Source: JAJDUF01 sp965214295 (lineage in GTDB: Bacteria > Chloroflexota > UBA11872 > UBA12225 > JAJDUF01). From it: DNA of 64,000 bases. The stretch is from assembly GCA_965214295.1 (NCBI GenBank), contig OZ243944.1, forward strand, positions 4,092,001-4,156,000, given 5' to 3'. The translations under genes were made by a program, and so were the position numbers. Shown here piece by piece: positions 15,717-24,690 of this stretch; the first letter of the stretch is position 1; every line of letters starts with the position of its first letter. The notes under the pieces were generated by a model. It saw only the letters and a list, made by a program, of their open reading frames with translations. It ran no database searches and was not told the DNA's origin.

Positions 15717-17390
15717 ATGTTAGGACAACGACCAGCCGACGCCTACCGGGCCTACCGGTCCCGATCCTCAGGGTCGCGCCGGACCCCACCGCCGCGTAAG
15801 CGCCGCGGCCGGGTGGCCGAGGTGGCCATCATTGGGCTGATGGTGCTCGCGGGCCTGTTTGTGGCCGTGGTTGGCTTCTGGGCCGTCACCCTCGATGGAG
15901 GGCGAGAGGCGGAACCGGAGGTGCAGCCGACGCCAACGCTGGGCGAGCGACCGGAAAATAGGCTGCGGGTGCTGGTGCAGAGCGAGGCCGGCGAGCCGTT
16001 TGCCGCCGCCTTGGTGGAGTTCCGCGACCGGCTGGATCAGGTCGTGACCACGCAGCTTACCGATCAGGACGGACGCGCCGAGGCGCTGGTGACGGTGGGG
16101 TCCGACTACTCGGTGGCGGTACGCGTACCGGGCTATGAGGTGGCGCGGTTGCCCGATCTGGTGGTCACGGAGCAGGACACGCCGCGCCATACAGTGATCG
16201 TGCAGCGCGCGGCCAGCGCCGCCCCGCCGGCGGCCATTGCCGCTCCTGCCGCCGTTAGCGGGGCGACGACGCCAGCGCCTACGCCCAGCGCGGGCGGCTC
16301 GGAGGTGGCCAGCGCCGCGCCAACGGTGAGCAGCGGAGCGCAGACCGTGCCCAGCGCGAGCACACCGACTGCCACGGCGGCCGACAGCGCGGCGGCGCCA
16401 ACGGCAGTACCGGCGCCGGTGCCGCAGCTGATCGTGGCGCATCCCGACGCGCGGTTCACGACCATTGATCCGGCGAGCAACCTCGCGCTACGCACCAGTG
16501 AGTCGCTGGGGTGGCAGCGCTTCCCCTTACTGGCGCAAGGGCGCAATCCGGGGCGGCTCTGGATCGGGCCGCGGGGCAGTAACCAAGTCATCGCGTTCGA
16601 TCTGGCCGAGATGGCGGTGGCCGACGAGATTACCTTGGAGGAGGGAATTATCATCACCGGGCTGGCCGTGCCGCCCGCGGGAGATCGGCTCTGGGTGGGC
16701 GGGGTGCAAGCGGGTGAGGATTCCCAGTTCTCGGGCCGGGTCGTCGAAGTGTCAACCGCCGCCGACTCGTTCGGCGAGGTGCTGCGCCAGATCAACGTTC
16801 CGGTCACGGTGAGTACGATGATGGCGCGAGCGGACGGCGAGATGCTGTATTTGCTCCAGCGGCGCGCCGGCCGGGTGTTGTTCTTGCAGCCCCAGGACGG
16901 CCAGATGGTGCTGGAGGTCAGTATCCCGGATAACACTCCACCGCAATCCGTTGATCCCACGCAGCAGACTTTCGCGCGCTTCATCAGGTCCACCTTCATG
17001 TTCACCCTCGATCAGCGCGAGCTGTTTTTCGTGAATCCCACTCAGGAGCGCATTGTCGCCATCAGTGCCGAAACGGGCGAGCCGACGCGAGTCTTCGAGG
17101 TGGGAGCGGGTGTGGCGGCCATCCGGGTACACCCGGATGGCCGGCATCTCTACGTCGCCAATCGGACGCTCGGCATGATCCAACTGGTGGACCTGGAAAG
17201 CGCGCAGGTGGCGGATGCGATCCCGGTGGGGCTGGCACCGCGGGCATTGGCCTTCAGCACCGACGGATCGCGCGCCTACGTGGCGAACCAAGGCTCCGAT
17301 TCCGTCTCGGTGATTGACGTGGCGGAGCGGCGGGTTAGCGACACCATTGCGCTGGAATACACGCCCCTCAACCTGATCTACGCCCCGTAG
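15717..17390 (+). CDS. Membrane-anchored YVTN-type beta-propeller protein
   Basis: A 557-residue type II membrane protein. A basic N-terminus and one helix (VAIIGLMVLAGLFVAVVGFWAV) are followed by a carboxypeptidase-regulatory-like beta sandwich (RLRVLVQSEAGEPFAAALVE, about 80-160) and an Ala/Thr/Pro-rich linker (160-230). A beta-propeller of YVTN repeats then runs to the end; the clearest blades contain HLYVANRTLGMIQLVDLES and AYVANQGSDSVSVIDVAERR. It starts 13 bp after the vWA gene with AAGGAC upstream and so belongs to the same transcript. Propellers are protein-interaction platforms; one here suggests the vWA proteins have a dedicated extracytoplasmic partner. Confidence 0.85.
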   Translation: MLGQRPADAYRAYRSRSSGSRRTPPPRKRRGRVAEVAIIGLMVLAGLFVAVVGFWAVTLDGGREAEPEVQPTPTLGERPENRLRVLVQSEAGEPFAAALVEFRDRLDQVVTTQLTDQDGRAEALVTVGSDYSVAVRVPGYEVARLPDLVVTEQDTPRHTVIVQRAASAAPPAAIAAPAAVSGATTPAPTPSAGGSEVASAAPTVSSGAQTVPSASTPTATAADSAAAPTAVPAPVPQLIVAHPDARFTTIDPASNLALRTSESLGWQRFPLLAQGRNPGRLWIGPRGSNQVIAFDLAEMAVADEITLEEGIIITGLAVPPAGDRLWVGGVQAGEDSQFSGRVVEVSTAADSFGEVLRQINVPVTVSTMMARADGEMLYLLQRRAGRVLFLQPQDGQMVLEVSIPDNTPPQSVDPTQQTFARFIRSTFMFTLDQRELFFVNPTQERIVAISAETGEPTRVFEVGAGVAAIRVHPDGRHLYVANRTLGMIQLVDLESAQVADAIPVGLAPRALAFSTDGSRAYVANQGSDSVSVIDVAERRVSDTIALEYTPLNLIYAP

Positions 17391-17432
17391 CGCACTGCAC
17401 CGCAGGGAGCGAGACGGAGGATAGACCTGACG

Positions 17433-18206
17433 ATGGACTTGGAGCTGCGGGGCAAGGTCGGCTTGGTGACCGGGGGCAGTCGTGGGATCGGACGCGCCGC
17501 CGCGCTGCGGCTGGCCGCCGAGGGGTGCGCGGTCGGTATCTGTGGCCGGACGGCCGAAACGCTGGAGCGCACGGTCGCCGAGCTACGGGCGTTTCAGGTG
17601 CCGGCGCATGGCGTAGTGGCCGACGTGACCGTGGCGGGGAAAGTGGAGCGGTTTGTTGACGAGGGCGCTGCGGCCCTCGGTGGTGTTGACGTGCTGGTAG
17701 CGAACGTGGGCGGCTCATCGGGCGGCACGCTGCTGGAATCGACCCTAGACGACTGGCAGTACACGTTTGACCTGAACCTGTTTCACGCCGTCCGGGCTAT
17801 CCGCGCCGCCGTGCCCCACATGGCGGCGCGTGGCGGGGGGAGCGTGGTCAACGTGGCGTCCATCTCCGGGTGGAAGCCGGCGCCGCGGGCGCAGTATGGG
17901 GCGACCAAAGCCGGGGAGATATTCTTGGCCAGCGCCTTGGCTTGGGAGCTGGGGCCGCAGCGGATTCGGGTGAATACCCTCAGCCCCGGCTCGACGCTCT
18001 TCCCCGGTGGCGGCTGGGCCGGCCGGCAGACGGATGATCCGGAGGGCTTTGCCGCGTTCGAACGCCAGGAGTTCCCCTGGGGCCGACTAGGTACGGCAGA
18101 AGAGATCGCCGACGTGATCGTCTTCCTGCTGTCTCCGCGGGCCAACTGGATTAATGGCGCGCACATCCCGGTGGACGGTGCCCAGGGCCGCCCCTCGATG
18201 TTCTAG
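17433..18206 (+). CDS. Short-chain dehydrogenase/reductase (FabG-like)
   Basis: A 257-residue classical SDR. Cofactor motif TGGSRGIG (residues 14-21), the structural NVGG, catalytic Ser in VNVASISGW and the YxxxK pair in QYGATKAG are all present. The acidic-to-Arg pattern after the second strand (CGRTAETLE) favours NADP(H). The substrate cannot be read from the sequence; similar enzymes reduce 3-oxoacyl thioesters or sugar-derived ketones. It follows the beta-propeller gene by 42 bp with GGAGG upstream, so it may be co-transcribed, though its job seems unrelated to the MoxR cluster. Confidence 0.9.
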   Translation: MDLELRGKVGLVTGGSRGIGRAAALRLAAEGCAVGICGRTAETLERTVAELRAFQVPAHGVVADVTVAGKVERFVDEGAAALGGVDVLVANVGGSSGGTLLESTLDDWQYTFDLNLFHAVRAIRAAVPHMAARGGGSVVNVASISGWKPAPRAQYGATKAGEIFLASALAWELGPQRIRVNTLSPGSTLFPGGGWAGRQTDDPEGFAAFERQEFPWGRLGTAEEIADVIVFLLSPRANWINGAHIPVDGAQGRPSMF

Positions 18207-18244
18207 CGGCTGCTCCGGCCGCAGGCTGACGGGGCCGCTAAGGA

Positions 18245-18284
18245 CAAAGCAAAAGCGCGAGGTCCGGGTTTCCGGACCCCGCGC
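18245..18284 (-). terminator. Rho-independent terminator of the solute-binding protein gene
   Basis: On the minus strand a 12-13 bp GC stem (GCGCG.GGTCCGG paired with CCGGACC.CGCGC, tetraloop-sized gap) is followed by TTTTGCTTTG. It lies 70 bp past the stop of the minus-strand gene at 18354. It is also positioned to end the SDR transcript from the other side, though without a T-tract on that strand. Confidence 0.75.
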
Positions 18285-18353
18285 TCGCCGGTGGGGTGTT
18301 TCCTCATCCCCCAATGCCCGCTCTACCAATGTGGAGCGGAGGAGGCGTAACAC

Positions 18354-19802
18354 CTAGCCCTGCATCATCTTCACGTCTTCATCGAGGGCGATCTGGGACT
18401 CGTGCTGGGCCTTCTCCAGACCGGCCTTCGGGCTGACCTTCTCCAGCATGATCTCCGGTAGGGCCTGGTGGACCGGCCCGGTGATCTTGCTCAGAGACGG
18501 TAGGCTGGGCCAGCGATACCCGTAAGGCGCGAGGGCGACGAACCCGGCCAGCTCGGGGTCGGTCTTGAGGTAGTCGTTCAGCTCGGCGGAGTCCATCGTC
18601 GCGCCGCTGACGGGGATGGAGGTGGCGTTGATAATCATCTGGATTTGCGCCTTCGGCGCATTCATCCACATGGCCGCCCGCGCGGCTGCACTCCGCTCCT
18701 CCGCGGTGATGTCCTTGAACACAATCAGGTTGTGCCCGCCGTTGTTGGCGAACACGTTCTTCCCCGTGGGATGTACCGGGTTGTGGATCACGCCGAAGGG
18801 TGGCGCGTTGTTCTTACGCATCGTGGGGATGCGGTAGGGACCCTGAATCTCGAAGATGACATCGTTGCGGGCCTGGCGATACTGCTCACCTAGCCCGTTC
18901 TTGCCGTCTTCGCGGACGCGGATGATCTTGTTCTTGAGCAGATCGAGCCAGAACTCCATCACGTCCAGGGACTGCTGCGTATCCACCTGCATCTTCCAGG
19001 TGCTCTGGTCAATCGGCAGCATCCCGGTGGTGCCGAGATAGCTGGTCCACCAGACATAGTGCCAGTGCAGCGAGTAGGGGAGGATGTTCTCGTCACTGGT
19101 GAACTTCGTGGCCTTCTCTACAAAGTCGTTCCAGGTCCAGTCCCATTGCGGCTCTTCGATGCCAGCTTGCTGGAGCCGGCCCTTGTTCCAGATCGTGCCA
19201 TTGTTGTTGGTGTAGCCGGGCATACCGACCAGCTTGCCGGCCCACATGCTGCTGACCAGGATCGGCTCGAAGATGTCGGCCCGCTGCTCGGCCCAGCCCT
19301 TCTCGGTCTTCAGCTCGGCATCCAGGTCAATGGTCGCACCAGAGGCGTAGTACTCGGCAACGCCGGTGTAGCCGGTGTAGTACATATCCGGCGGTGTGCC
19401 ACCGGCGACCAGGGTCATGATCTTCTCTTTGTTGCTACCACCGGTGCCGCCACCGGCGCCCGCCTCGGCATTGCTGATGTCCACCAGGATGCCTAGCTCC
19501 TTGCCGAGGGTCTCGTTGAACTCCGTGAAGTTCTTGGCCCGCGCAATGCTCTCCGGGTGCGTGGCCCCCAGATTGGACCAGTAGTGGAGCACCACGGCTG
19601 CCTTGCCGGCTGCACCCTGGGCACCCTGGGCGCCCTGGGCACCGGTAGCACCCTTCGGCCCCTGTGGGCCAGCCGGGCCGGCCGGGCCGGCCTGTGGCTG
19701 GCCTACGTAGCGCACGGTCGGCTCACCGCACGCGGCGGCTACCAGGCCGCCCAGCGTGGCGACGGCGCCACCGAGATATTTCCGACGGATCACACTAGCC
19801 AT
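18354..19802 (-). CDS. ABC sugar-type solute-binding lipoprotein with collagen-like spacer
   Basis: A 482-residue extracellular solute-binding protein of the sugar ABC transporter type (family 1). The start is the ATG at 19802 (AGAAAGG 8 nt upstream), not the GTG three codons earlier. The N-terminus combines a twin-arginine-like RRKYLGG with a lipobox ending AAAC, so the mature protein is probably a Tat-exported lipoprotein. Between the lipidated Cys and the binding domain lies a run of about nine Gly-X-Y triplets (GPAGPAGPQGPKGATGAQG and continuing), a collagen-like stalk. The binding domain has the usual hinge motifs (WTWNDFVEKATKFT, NNGGHNLIVFKD). No permease or ATPase gene lies in the window, so its transporter partners are encoded elsewhere. 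A terminator follows. Confidence 0.9.
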   Translation of the reverse strand: MASVIRRKYLGGAVATLGGLVAAACGEPTVRYVGQPQAGPAGPAGPQGPKGATGAQGAQGAQGAAGKAAVVLHYWSNLGATHPESIARAKNFTEFNETLGKELGILVDISNAEAGAGGGTGGSNKEKIMTLVAGGTPPDMYYTGYTGVAEYYASGATIDLDAELKTEKGWAEQRADIFEPILVSSMWAGKLVGMPGYTNNNGTIWNKGRLQQAGIEEPQWDWTWNDFVEKATKFTSDENILPYSLHWHYVWWTSYLGTTGMLPIDQSTWKMQVDTQQSLDVMEFWLDLLKNKIIRVREDGKNGLGEQYRQARNDVIFEIQGPYRIPTMRKNNAPPFGVIHNPVHPTGKNVFANNGGHNLIVFKDITAEERSAAARAAMWMNAPKAQIQMIINATSIPVSGATMDSAELNDYLKTDPELAGFVALAPYGYRWPSLPSLSKITGPVHQALPEIMLEKVSPKAGLEKAQHESQIALDEDVKMMQG

Positions 19803-20109
19803 ATCGTTCACCCTTTCTTGGTTGCTGGGCCGAGAAGGCCCAGCGGAATCGCTCGAACTGCCGCTGAGTACGCAAGACTACGCAAGACCTTGATCCTCGT
19901 CTCTGCACCCCTCCCTTTCGCAATTACTGGCCTATGGTTCCCCACTCAACCAACCGGTGCGGACAGCAGCCGGGTCGGGCCAGTCTTGTCTATGGATGGA
20001 CAATACGAAAATGTAGCCTAACTCGCGGCTAGTGTCAACCGCACGACCTCGGCTGCGCCCGCCGCGACGCCGCTCGGAGTGCTCGGCACAGCCGATGGCG
20101 CTACTGCCG

Positions 20110-20430
20110 CTAGTCCAAGTGGAAGGCCTCTTCCAGCCGGATCAGCCCTTCGTCGGCGTGGCCACCACCGAGGTTCTCGAAGAACGGGGCCATCTCCTCC
20201 TGCCAGCGAGTATTGACCTCGCGCTCGGCCATTCCGGCGAGCGCCTGCTCAAAATCCGGCGTTTCCAGATAGCCGAACAGAAGGCCGTCCTCGCTCAGGA
20301 AGATCGAGTAGTTGTGCCAGCCCGTCTCGCGCAACGCTTGGAGCAGCTCCGGCCACACTTCCCGATGCCGTGCTTTGTACTCCTCCAGCCGCTCCGGTCG
20401 CACTTTCAGCAGAAATCCCACGCGCTCCAT
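20110..20430 (-). CDS. rhaM: L-rhamnose mutarotase family protein
   Basis: A 106-residue protein starting at ATG 20430 behind a strong GAGGAGG. The sequence follows the L-rhamnose mutarotase (DUF718) pattern: MERVGFLLKVRPERLEEYK, the HREVWPELL helix with the catalytic-region His, HNYSIFLSEDGLLFGYLE, then TRWQEEM and a C-terminal EEAFHLD. The enzyme interconverts alpha and beta anomers of L-rhamnose and perhaps related sugars. Length equals the family norm. It lies 97 bp downstream of the amidohydrolase gene on the same strand, an R2 repeat separating them, and near a sugar-binding lipoprotein, consistent with deoxy-sugar use. Confidence 0.88.
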   Translation of the reverse strand: MERVGFLLKVRPERLEEYKARHREVWPELLQALRETGWHNYSIFLSEDGLLFGYLETPDFEQALAGMAEREVNTRWQEEMAPFFENLGGGHADEGLIRLEEAFHLD

Positions 20431-20466
20431 CGCTTTCCTCCTCAAGCAACGCTCCTGCCCTTGCGC

Positions 20467-20506
20467 CTCACCCCCCGGCCCCCCTCTCCACCAAGTGGAG
20501 AGGGGG
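20467..20506. repeat. R2 dispersed hairpin repeat
   Basis: CTCACCCCCCGGCCCCCC, a CTCTCCACCAAGTGGAGAG hairpin and a GGGGG run lie between the amidohydrolase and rhaM genes. The stem could fold in the joint transcript. Confidence 0.75.
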
Positions 20507-20527
20507 AGTCCAGCACTGGCCGGTAGG

Positions 20528-21313
20528 CTACGCGAAGGGGAAGACATCGAGCGCCGTCTTGCCCATGATCCACTCGCGGTCGGATTGGTCGCGTAGCGCC
20601 GGGTGGTCCATGACGCCGTGCAGGGCGTTCCGATAGCCTTCCCGCTCGCTGACCGGCGGATAGTCGCTTCCCCACATCATGCGCCGTGGCCCGAAAGCGT
20701 CATAGGCCAGCTCCAGCAACGGCGGTATATGGTCGAACCCGAAATCCGGGCCGAGCATGGCCGGTCGCTCGCTAATTTCTCCTAAGCCGCCGACCTTGAG
20801 GTAGGTATTCGGGTAGCGAGCCACGGCGAGGGCGGCCCGGTAGGTTGCGTAGGGTGGCTCGGCGCCGATGCCGACGCCCGCGAGGTGCTCGACAATGATC
20901 GGTAGCTGCGGAAACTCGGCGACGGCCAGCGCGAACTCCTGGCTGGCAAAGCCGTCCGGCTGTCCGAGCGAGCTGACGATGAGGCCCAGCTCCGCCGCCT
21001 GGCGCCAGATCGCCAGCGGATCGGCGCCGGGGGAGCGCACCGTCGGGCCGAGCCGCACGCCGGCAGCCCCGGCGGCGGCCCAGCGCTCCAAGGTCGCCAG
21101 CGCGTCGGGGGCGTCGGTATCTATGACGACGACGACCGCAAACCGACCGGGAAAGCGCTGCATGCATTCCAACAGGTAGGTGTTGTCGAACGAGCCGCCA
21201 TGCCCGATGAGCACGGCCTTGGCGACGTTGTTGAGGCTCAACTGATACAGCAGTAGCTCTACCGGCTCGAACCAGTTCCGTGCGGCGTGGCAATGGCTAT
21301 CAACGAGGATCAT
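20528..21313 (-). CDS. Amidohydrolase-2 family TIM-barrel hydrolase
   Basis: A 261-residue metal-dependent hydrolase of the amidohydrolase-related (amidohydrolase_2) family. It has the N-terminal DSHCH metal site, a barrel His near the middle (IIVEHLAGVGIG), and the late GSDYPPVSEREGY segment with the catalytic Asp. Family members include L-fuconolactonase and other sugar-lactonases or decarboxylases. With rhaM directly downstream, a sugar-lactone role is likely but unproven. The start at 21313 has GGAGG 6 nt upstream. It is slightly shorter than the usual 280-300 residues. Confidence 0.85.
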   Translation of the reverse strand: MILVDSHCHAARNWFEPVELLLYQLSLNNVAKAVLIGHGGSFDNTYLLECMQRFPGRFAVVVVIDTDAPDALATLERWAAAGAAGVRLGPTVRSPGADPLAIWRQAAELGLIVSSLGQPDGFASQEFALAVAEFPQLPIIVEHLAGVGIGAEPPYATYRAALAVARYPNTYLKVGGLGEISERPAMLGPDFGFDHIPPLLELAYDAFGPRRMMWGSDYPPVSEREGYRNALHGVMDHPALRDQSDREWIMGKTALDVFPFA

Positions 21314-21395
21314 TGGCGGCCTCCGCGTACCCTCAGCCCGGTATCCGGCGCGACCATAGTGCCGGCCTCATCGTAGCCGGCAAGCGGCCCCCTTG

Positions 21396-22691
21396 TCACC
21401 TGGCCGGGGCTGGCTGCGCGGTGGACTGGAGGCGCAGCAGTCCGGGATACCACCAGGCAACCAGCGTGACGAGCACCGCGCAGAGCAGCGCGCTGCTGCC
21501 GATAGCCACCGGCGCGCCCCATCGCTCGGCGACTAACCCTTGTTCGAGGTTACCTAACGGGGAGCTACCAATGGCGAGCGTCACCAGGCCCATGGCGCGA
21601 CCGCGCATGGCCGGCGTCGCCTGGCTGAGGACGAGCGTCGCCTGCATGACGGAAAAGCCGGCATGCCCGAACCCGGATAGGAGGAGGAGCACCAGCGATA
21701 GCCAGAGGACGGTAGAGGCCGCAAAGAGACTGAGCGCTGCCGCTGCGACGAACGAGCCGCCGACAAATACCCAGCCCCAGCCGCGGGCGCGAGACATCTG
21801 GGGCAGGAGGAGTAAGCCGAGCGCCGCGCCCAGCCCGCTGGCCGCGGCTAGCCAGCCTAGCTGCACCGGGCCAACGTGCAGAACGCGCTCGGCCATCACG
21901 GAGAAGAGCTGCTGGGCCGGAAAGGTAAAGAAGTTCATTGCTACGGTGATGAGGATGACGGCCCAAATGATCTGCTCTTGTCGGACGTAGGCGACCCCCT
22001 CGCGCAGCTGCCGCCACACCGAGGTGCTCTGGGCCGGTGGTGCCACCGGACGGGGTACAAGCCCACTCACGGCGACTAGGGCAAGCACGGGCAATACCAT
22101 CAGCACCCCAAACGCGCTACTGCCCCAGGCGGCGAGGATTGGCCCGGCGAGCAGCGGACCGAGCACCCGCGTTCCGGACATTGTGGCGCTGTCGAGGACG
22201 GCGGCGCGGAGCAGCAGCTCCGGGGGCGCGAGATCGCCGAGTAGCGAGCGGCGCGAGGGCCACTCCAGCGACCAGCTCACGCCGAAGCACACCGACACGA
22301 CCAAGAGCTGCCAGTAGGCGCCGTGGCCGGCCAGGAAGGTGCCCGTCAGCAGCGCCAGCGGGACCAACTGACCCCACAGGCCGAGGCGGACCAGAAAGAC
22401 GCGGTTGTACCGGTCGGCGAGCATGCCGCTGAACGGTCCGACCAGCGGCAAGGGAGCAGCGCGGCAGACACCGGCGAGAGCGACCAGCCACGGTGAACCG
22501 GTCAGCTGCAAAGCGATCCAACTGGTGATGGTCAACTCCATCCACCGGAAGAGGTTGGAGGCACAGGAGGAGAGCCACAACCGCCGGAACTGAGGAACGG
22601 CCAACGGTGCCGCGACATTGCCTACCCACGGGCCGAGCGGCCCCGCGAGGCGCAGGCGGCGGCCGGTGTGCAGCGGCGTCGAGCGCGACAT
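21396..22691 (-). CDS. MFS transporter (MFS_3/EntS-like exporter)
   Basis: A 431-residue major facilitator with about 12 predicted membrane segments. The loop-2 signature GMLADRYNRVFLVRLGLWGQ follows helix 2, and the N-terminus FRRLWLSSCASNLFRWMELTI matches the MFS_3/enterobactin-exporter-like group. Proteins of this group export siderophores, drugs or other small molecules, and I cannot name the cargo. No Shine-Dalgarno is visible before the ATG at 22691. The gene stands 82 bp upstream of the amidohydrolase on the same strand and could be co-transcribed. Confidence 0.88.
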   Translation of the reverse strand: MSRSTPLHTGRRLRLAGPLGPWVGNVAAPLAVPQFRRLWLSSCASNLFRWMELTITSWIALQLTGSPWLVALAGVCRAAPLPLVGPFSGMLADRYNRVFLVRLGLWGQLVPLALLTGTFLAGHGAYWQLLVVSVCFGVSWSLEWPSRRSLLGDLAPPELLLRAAVLDSATMSGTRVLGPLLAGPILAAWGSSAFGVLMVLPVLALVAVSGLVPRPVAPPAQSTSVWRQLREGVAYVRQEQIIWAVILITVAMNFFTFPAQQLFSVMAERVLHVGPVQLGWLAAASGLGAALGLLLLPQMSRARGWGWVFVGGSFVAAAALSLFAASTVLWLSLVLLLLSGFGHAGFSVMQATLVLSQATPAMRGRAMGLVTLAIGSSPLGNLEQGLVAERWGAPVAIGSSALLCAVLVTLVAWWYPGLLRLQSTAQPAPAR

Positions 22692-22943
22692 GGGCGTGGA
22701 ACTCTACCGCACCGTCGCGGCTCCGTTGACCGCTCCGAGCATGTTGGCCGGCCCCCTCCCTGGTCCCTGGCTGGGGTGGGTAAACCGGGAAAACAGGCGG
22801 AATGCGTGCTTGGAGGGCGGAGTGGGAGGTGCCCTGGCAACCGGTACTTTGTGGACGCAACCCCGCGTGACAAATCGTGGTGGCAGCGTCATTATTAATC
22901 GGCCATCGATTCGTACAGGAAGCAGTCATAGAGAGGGGTAGTG

Positions 22944-24140
22944 ATGACCGCAACAGGCCGACCGGACGTCGCCATTATCGGTGGCGGTGTCATGGGGGGT
23001 GCGCTGGCGTATTACTTGGCACGGGCCGGCGAGCGCGTGATGCTGCTGGAGCAGAGTCGGATCGGTAGCACACCGTCCGCGTCGGGCGCCTCGGCAGCCA
23101 TCGTGGGTCTGCTGGTGACGGCGCCGGGTGACCCACCCGCTGCACACGATGGTGGGAGGGGCGGTGTGCAGCGGGCGCGGTCAGACGCGCTGCTACAACA
23201 GTCGCTGCTGACACACCAACTGCTCCCGGAGCTGGCCGCAGAGCTGCCGCAGCGGACGGGAATTGACATCGGCCTCACCCGGCCCGGTAGTCTGCGGCTG
23301 GGGTTCGCCGAGCGGGAGCGCCCCGGGCTGGAAAGCCTCATCGAGCGGTACACCGCCCTGGGCTACGACGCAGAATGGCTGGACGCGCAGGAGGTCGGTG
23401 CCATCGAGCCGGGCGTCTCACCGCGCGTCTGCGGCGGGGTCTACGTGCCAGGTACCTACAGCCTGTACGCCCCGCACTACGTGCGCGCACTGGCCGCCGG
23501 GGCCGCCGCGCACGGGGCAGTGATTCGCCAGGGCATCCCGGTGACCGGACTACAGCGCAGCGGGGACCGCGTCGCGGCGATCATGACGGTGGAGGGGCAG
23601 ATCGAAGCGGGACACGTGGTCCTGGCCACCGGCGCGTGGACCGGGATGGTGGGCGCGTGGCTAGGGCTTGACGTACCTATCGGACCGCAGCGGGGTCAAA
23701 TCATGGCCGTCCAGACGCGGCCACCGCTGCCACACGTCCGGCAGGTCCTCTCGCACGGGGACGGCTACATCGTCCCCAAGCCCAACGGTACGGCGGTGGT
23801 CGGCGCTACGCGCGAGCCGGTTGGCTGGGACGGTCGGCTGACGCCGGGCGGTCTGGGCTTTCTGGCTGGTTTGGCCCACCAGCTCGTGCCTACGCTGGCC
23901 GAGAGCACGGTCAAGCATGTCTGGTACGGCTTCCGGCCGCTGCGCTTGGACGATGGCCCGCCGCTGGTCGGGCCGCTGCCAGGCCTGAGCAACGTCAGCG
24001 TCGTAGCCGGGCACGGGCCTATCGGGATCACGCTGTCGGCAGCCGCCGGCTATCTCCTCGCGCAGTCGCTCCGCGGCGAGACGCCGCAACTCTCGCTCGC
24101 CCCGTTCGCCCCGGCCCGCAGCGGCATCAATGCGGCCTGA
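22944..24140 (+). CDS. FAD-dependent amino-acid/sarcosine oxidase-like oxidoreductase (DAO family)
   Basis: A 398-residue flavoprotein of the D-amino-acid oxidase/glycine oxidase family. The N-terminal dinucleotide motif is VAIIGGGVMGGALAYYLARA followed by the acidic strand end MLLEQ. The C-terminal second FAD contact is SVVAGHGPIGITLSAAAGYL. A Gly/Arg-rich insertion of about 25 residues follows the first FAD region. Such enzymes oxidise secondary or primary amines, for example glycine, sarcosine or proline derivatives. The ATG at 22944 (after GAGAGGGG) is chosen over the GTG one codon earlier. Its last 14 bp overlap the end of the convergent PIN-like gene. Confidence 0.88.
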   Translation: MTATGRPDVAIIGGGVMGGALAYYLARAGERVMLLEQSRIGSTPSASGASAAIVGLLVTAPGDPPAAHDGGRGGVQRARSDALLQQSLLTHQLLPELAAELPQRTGIDIGLTRPGSLRLGFAERERPGLESLIERYTALGYDAEWLDAQEVGAIEPGVSPRVCGGVYVPGTYSLYAPHYVRALAAGAAAHGAVIRQGIPVTGLQRSGDRVAAIMTVEGQIEAGHVVLATGAWTGMVGAWLGLDVPIGPQRGQIMAVQTRPPLPHVRQVLSHGDGYIVPKPNGTAVVGATREPVGWDGRLTPGGLGFLAGLAHQLVPTLAESTVKHVWYGFRPLRLDDGPPLVGPLPGLSNVSVVAGHGPIGITLSAAAGYLLAQSLRGETPQLSLAPFAPARSGINAA

Positions 24141-24690
24141 CGCGCCGCGGCCGTCTGTAGCCGAGCTTTCGACAAGGCTCGGCTGGGGCACCGCGTTCCA
24201 GCCAGAGGATTGGCTTCTCGTCCGTAGTTTTTGTCGGATTGACCCAGACGATCTCGCGCAAGCTATCAACCATCCGGGCAACGCGACGATACAGCCGCCG
24301 CACGGTCTCATCGCAGGAAACCACCCGGCGGTCCGTATCTACGGCGGCCTCGATGAGGTGTGCATCCTTGAGCATCTCCTGTCGTTCACTCACGCCTTTC
24401 ACGGAACGTCCGATCTTTGCTCGCAGCTCGCCGTCCGCCCCTGCCCTCGAAAAGTGGACTCTCCCAATTGAGACCATGGTACTACGCCATCTGGTAGCAA
24501 AGTCGGCATCGCTCGCATCCCACTCGCGCTCGATGTCCTGGGTCATAACAAGAAGATGCTCCGATTGCCGGACAGCATCAAGAAATGCGGCACAACTGCG
24601 CGACGGATCAGGTTGGTCTGCCCGAGGCGGACCGGCCGTATTTGCTACCGAGACATCAATCACGAGACGTCGCGATGCAGTGTCACCCAT
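24127..24690 (-). CDS. PIN-like nuclease-type protein paired with an AAA ATPase
   Basis: A 187-residue protein with the acidic pattern of a PIN-like ribonuclease. It has an N-terminal strand with Asp (RLVIDVSVANTAG), a mid-helix Glu (LLVMTQDIEREWD), then DAHLIEAAVD and a strand ending VVSCDE, giving four acidic positions in PIN order. Pairwise family assignment is my reading, not a search result. A basic C-terminal tail of about 40 residues follows. The ATG directly abuts the stop of the ATPase gene (TAAATG, zero spacing), so the two are translationally coupled and probably one system. It would act on RNA in the cytosol, perhaps held off by the ATPase partner. Confidence 0.75.
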   Translation of the reverse strand: MGDTASRRLVIDVSVANTAGPPRADQPDPSRSCAAFLDAVRQSEHLLVMTQDIEREWDASDADFATRWRSTMVSIGRVHFSRAGADGELRAKIGRSVKGVSERQEMLKDAHLIEAAVDTDRRVVSCDETVRRLYRRVARMVDSLREIVWVNPTKTTDEKPILWLERGAPAEPCRKLGYRRPRRVRPH

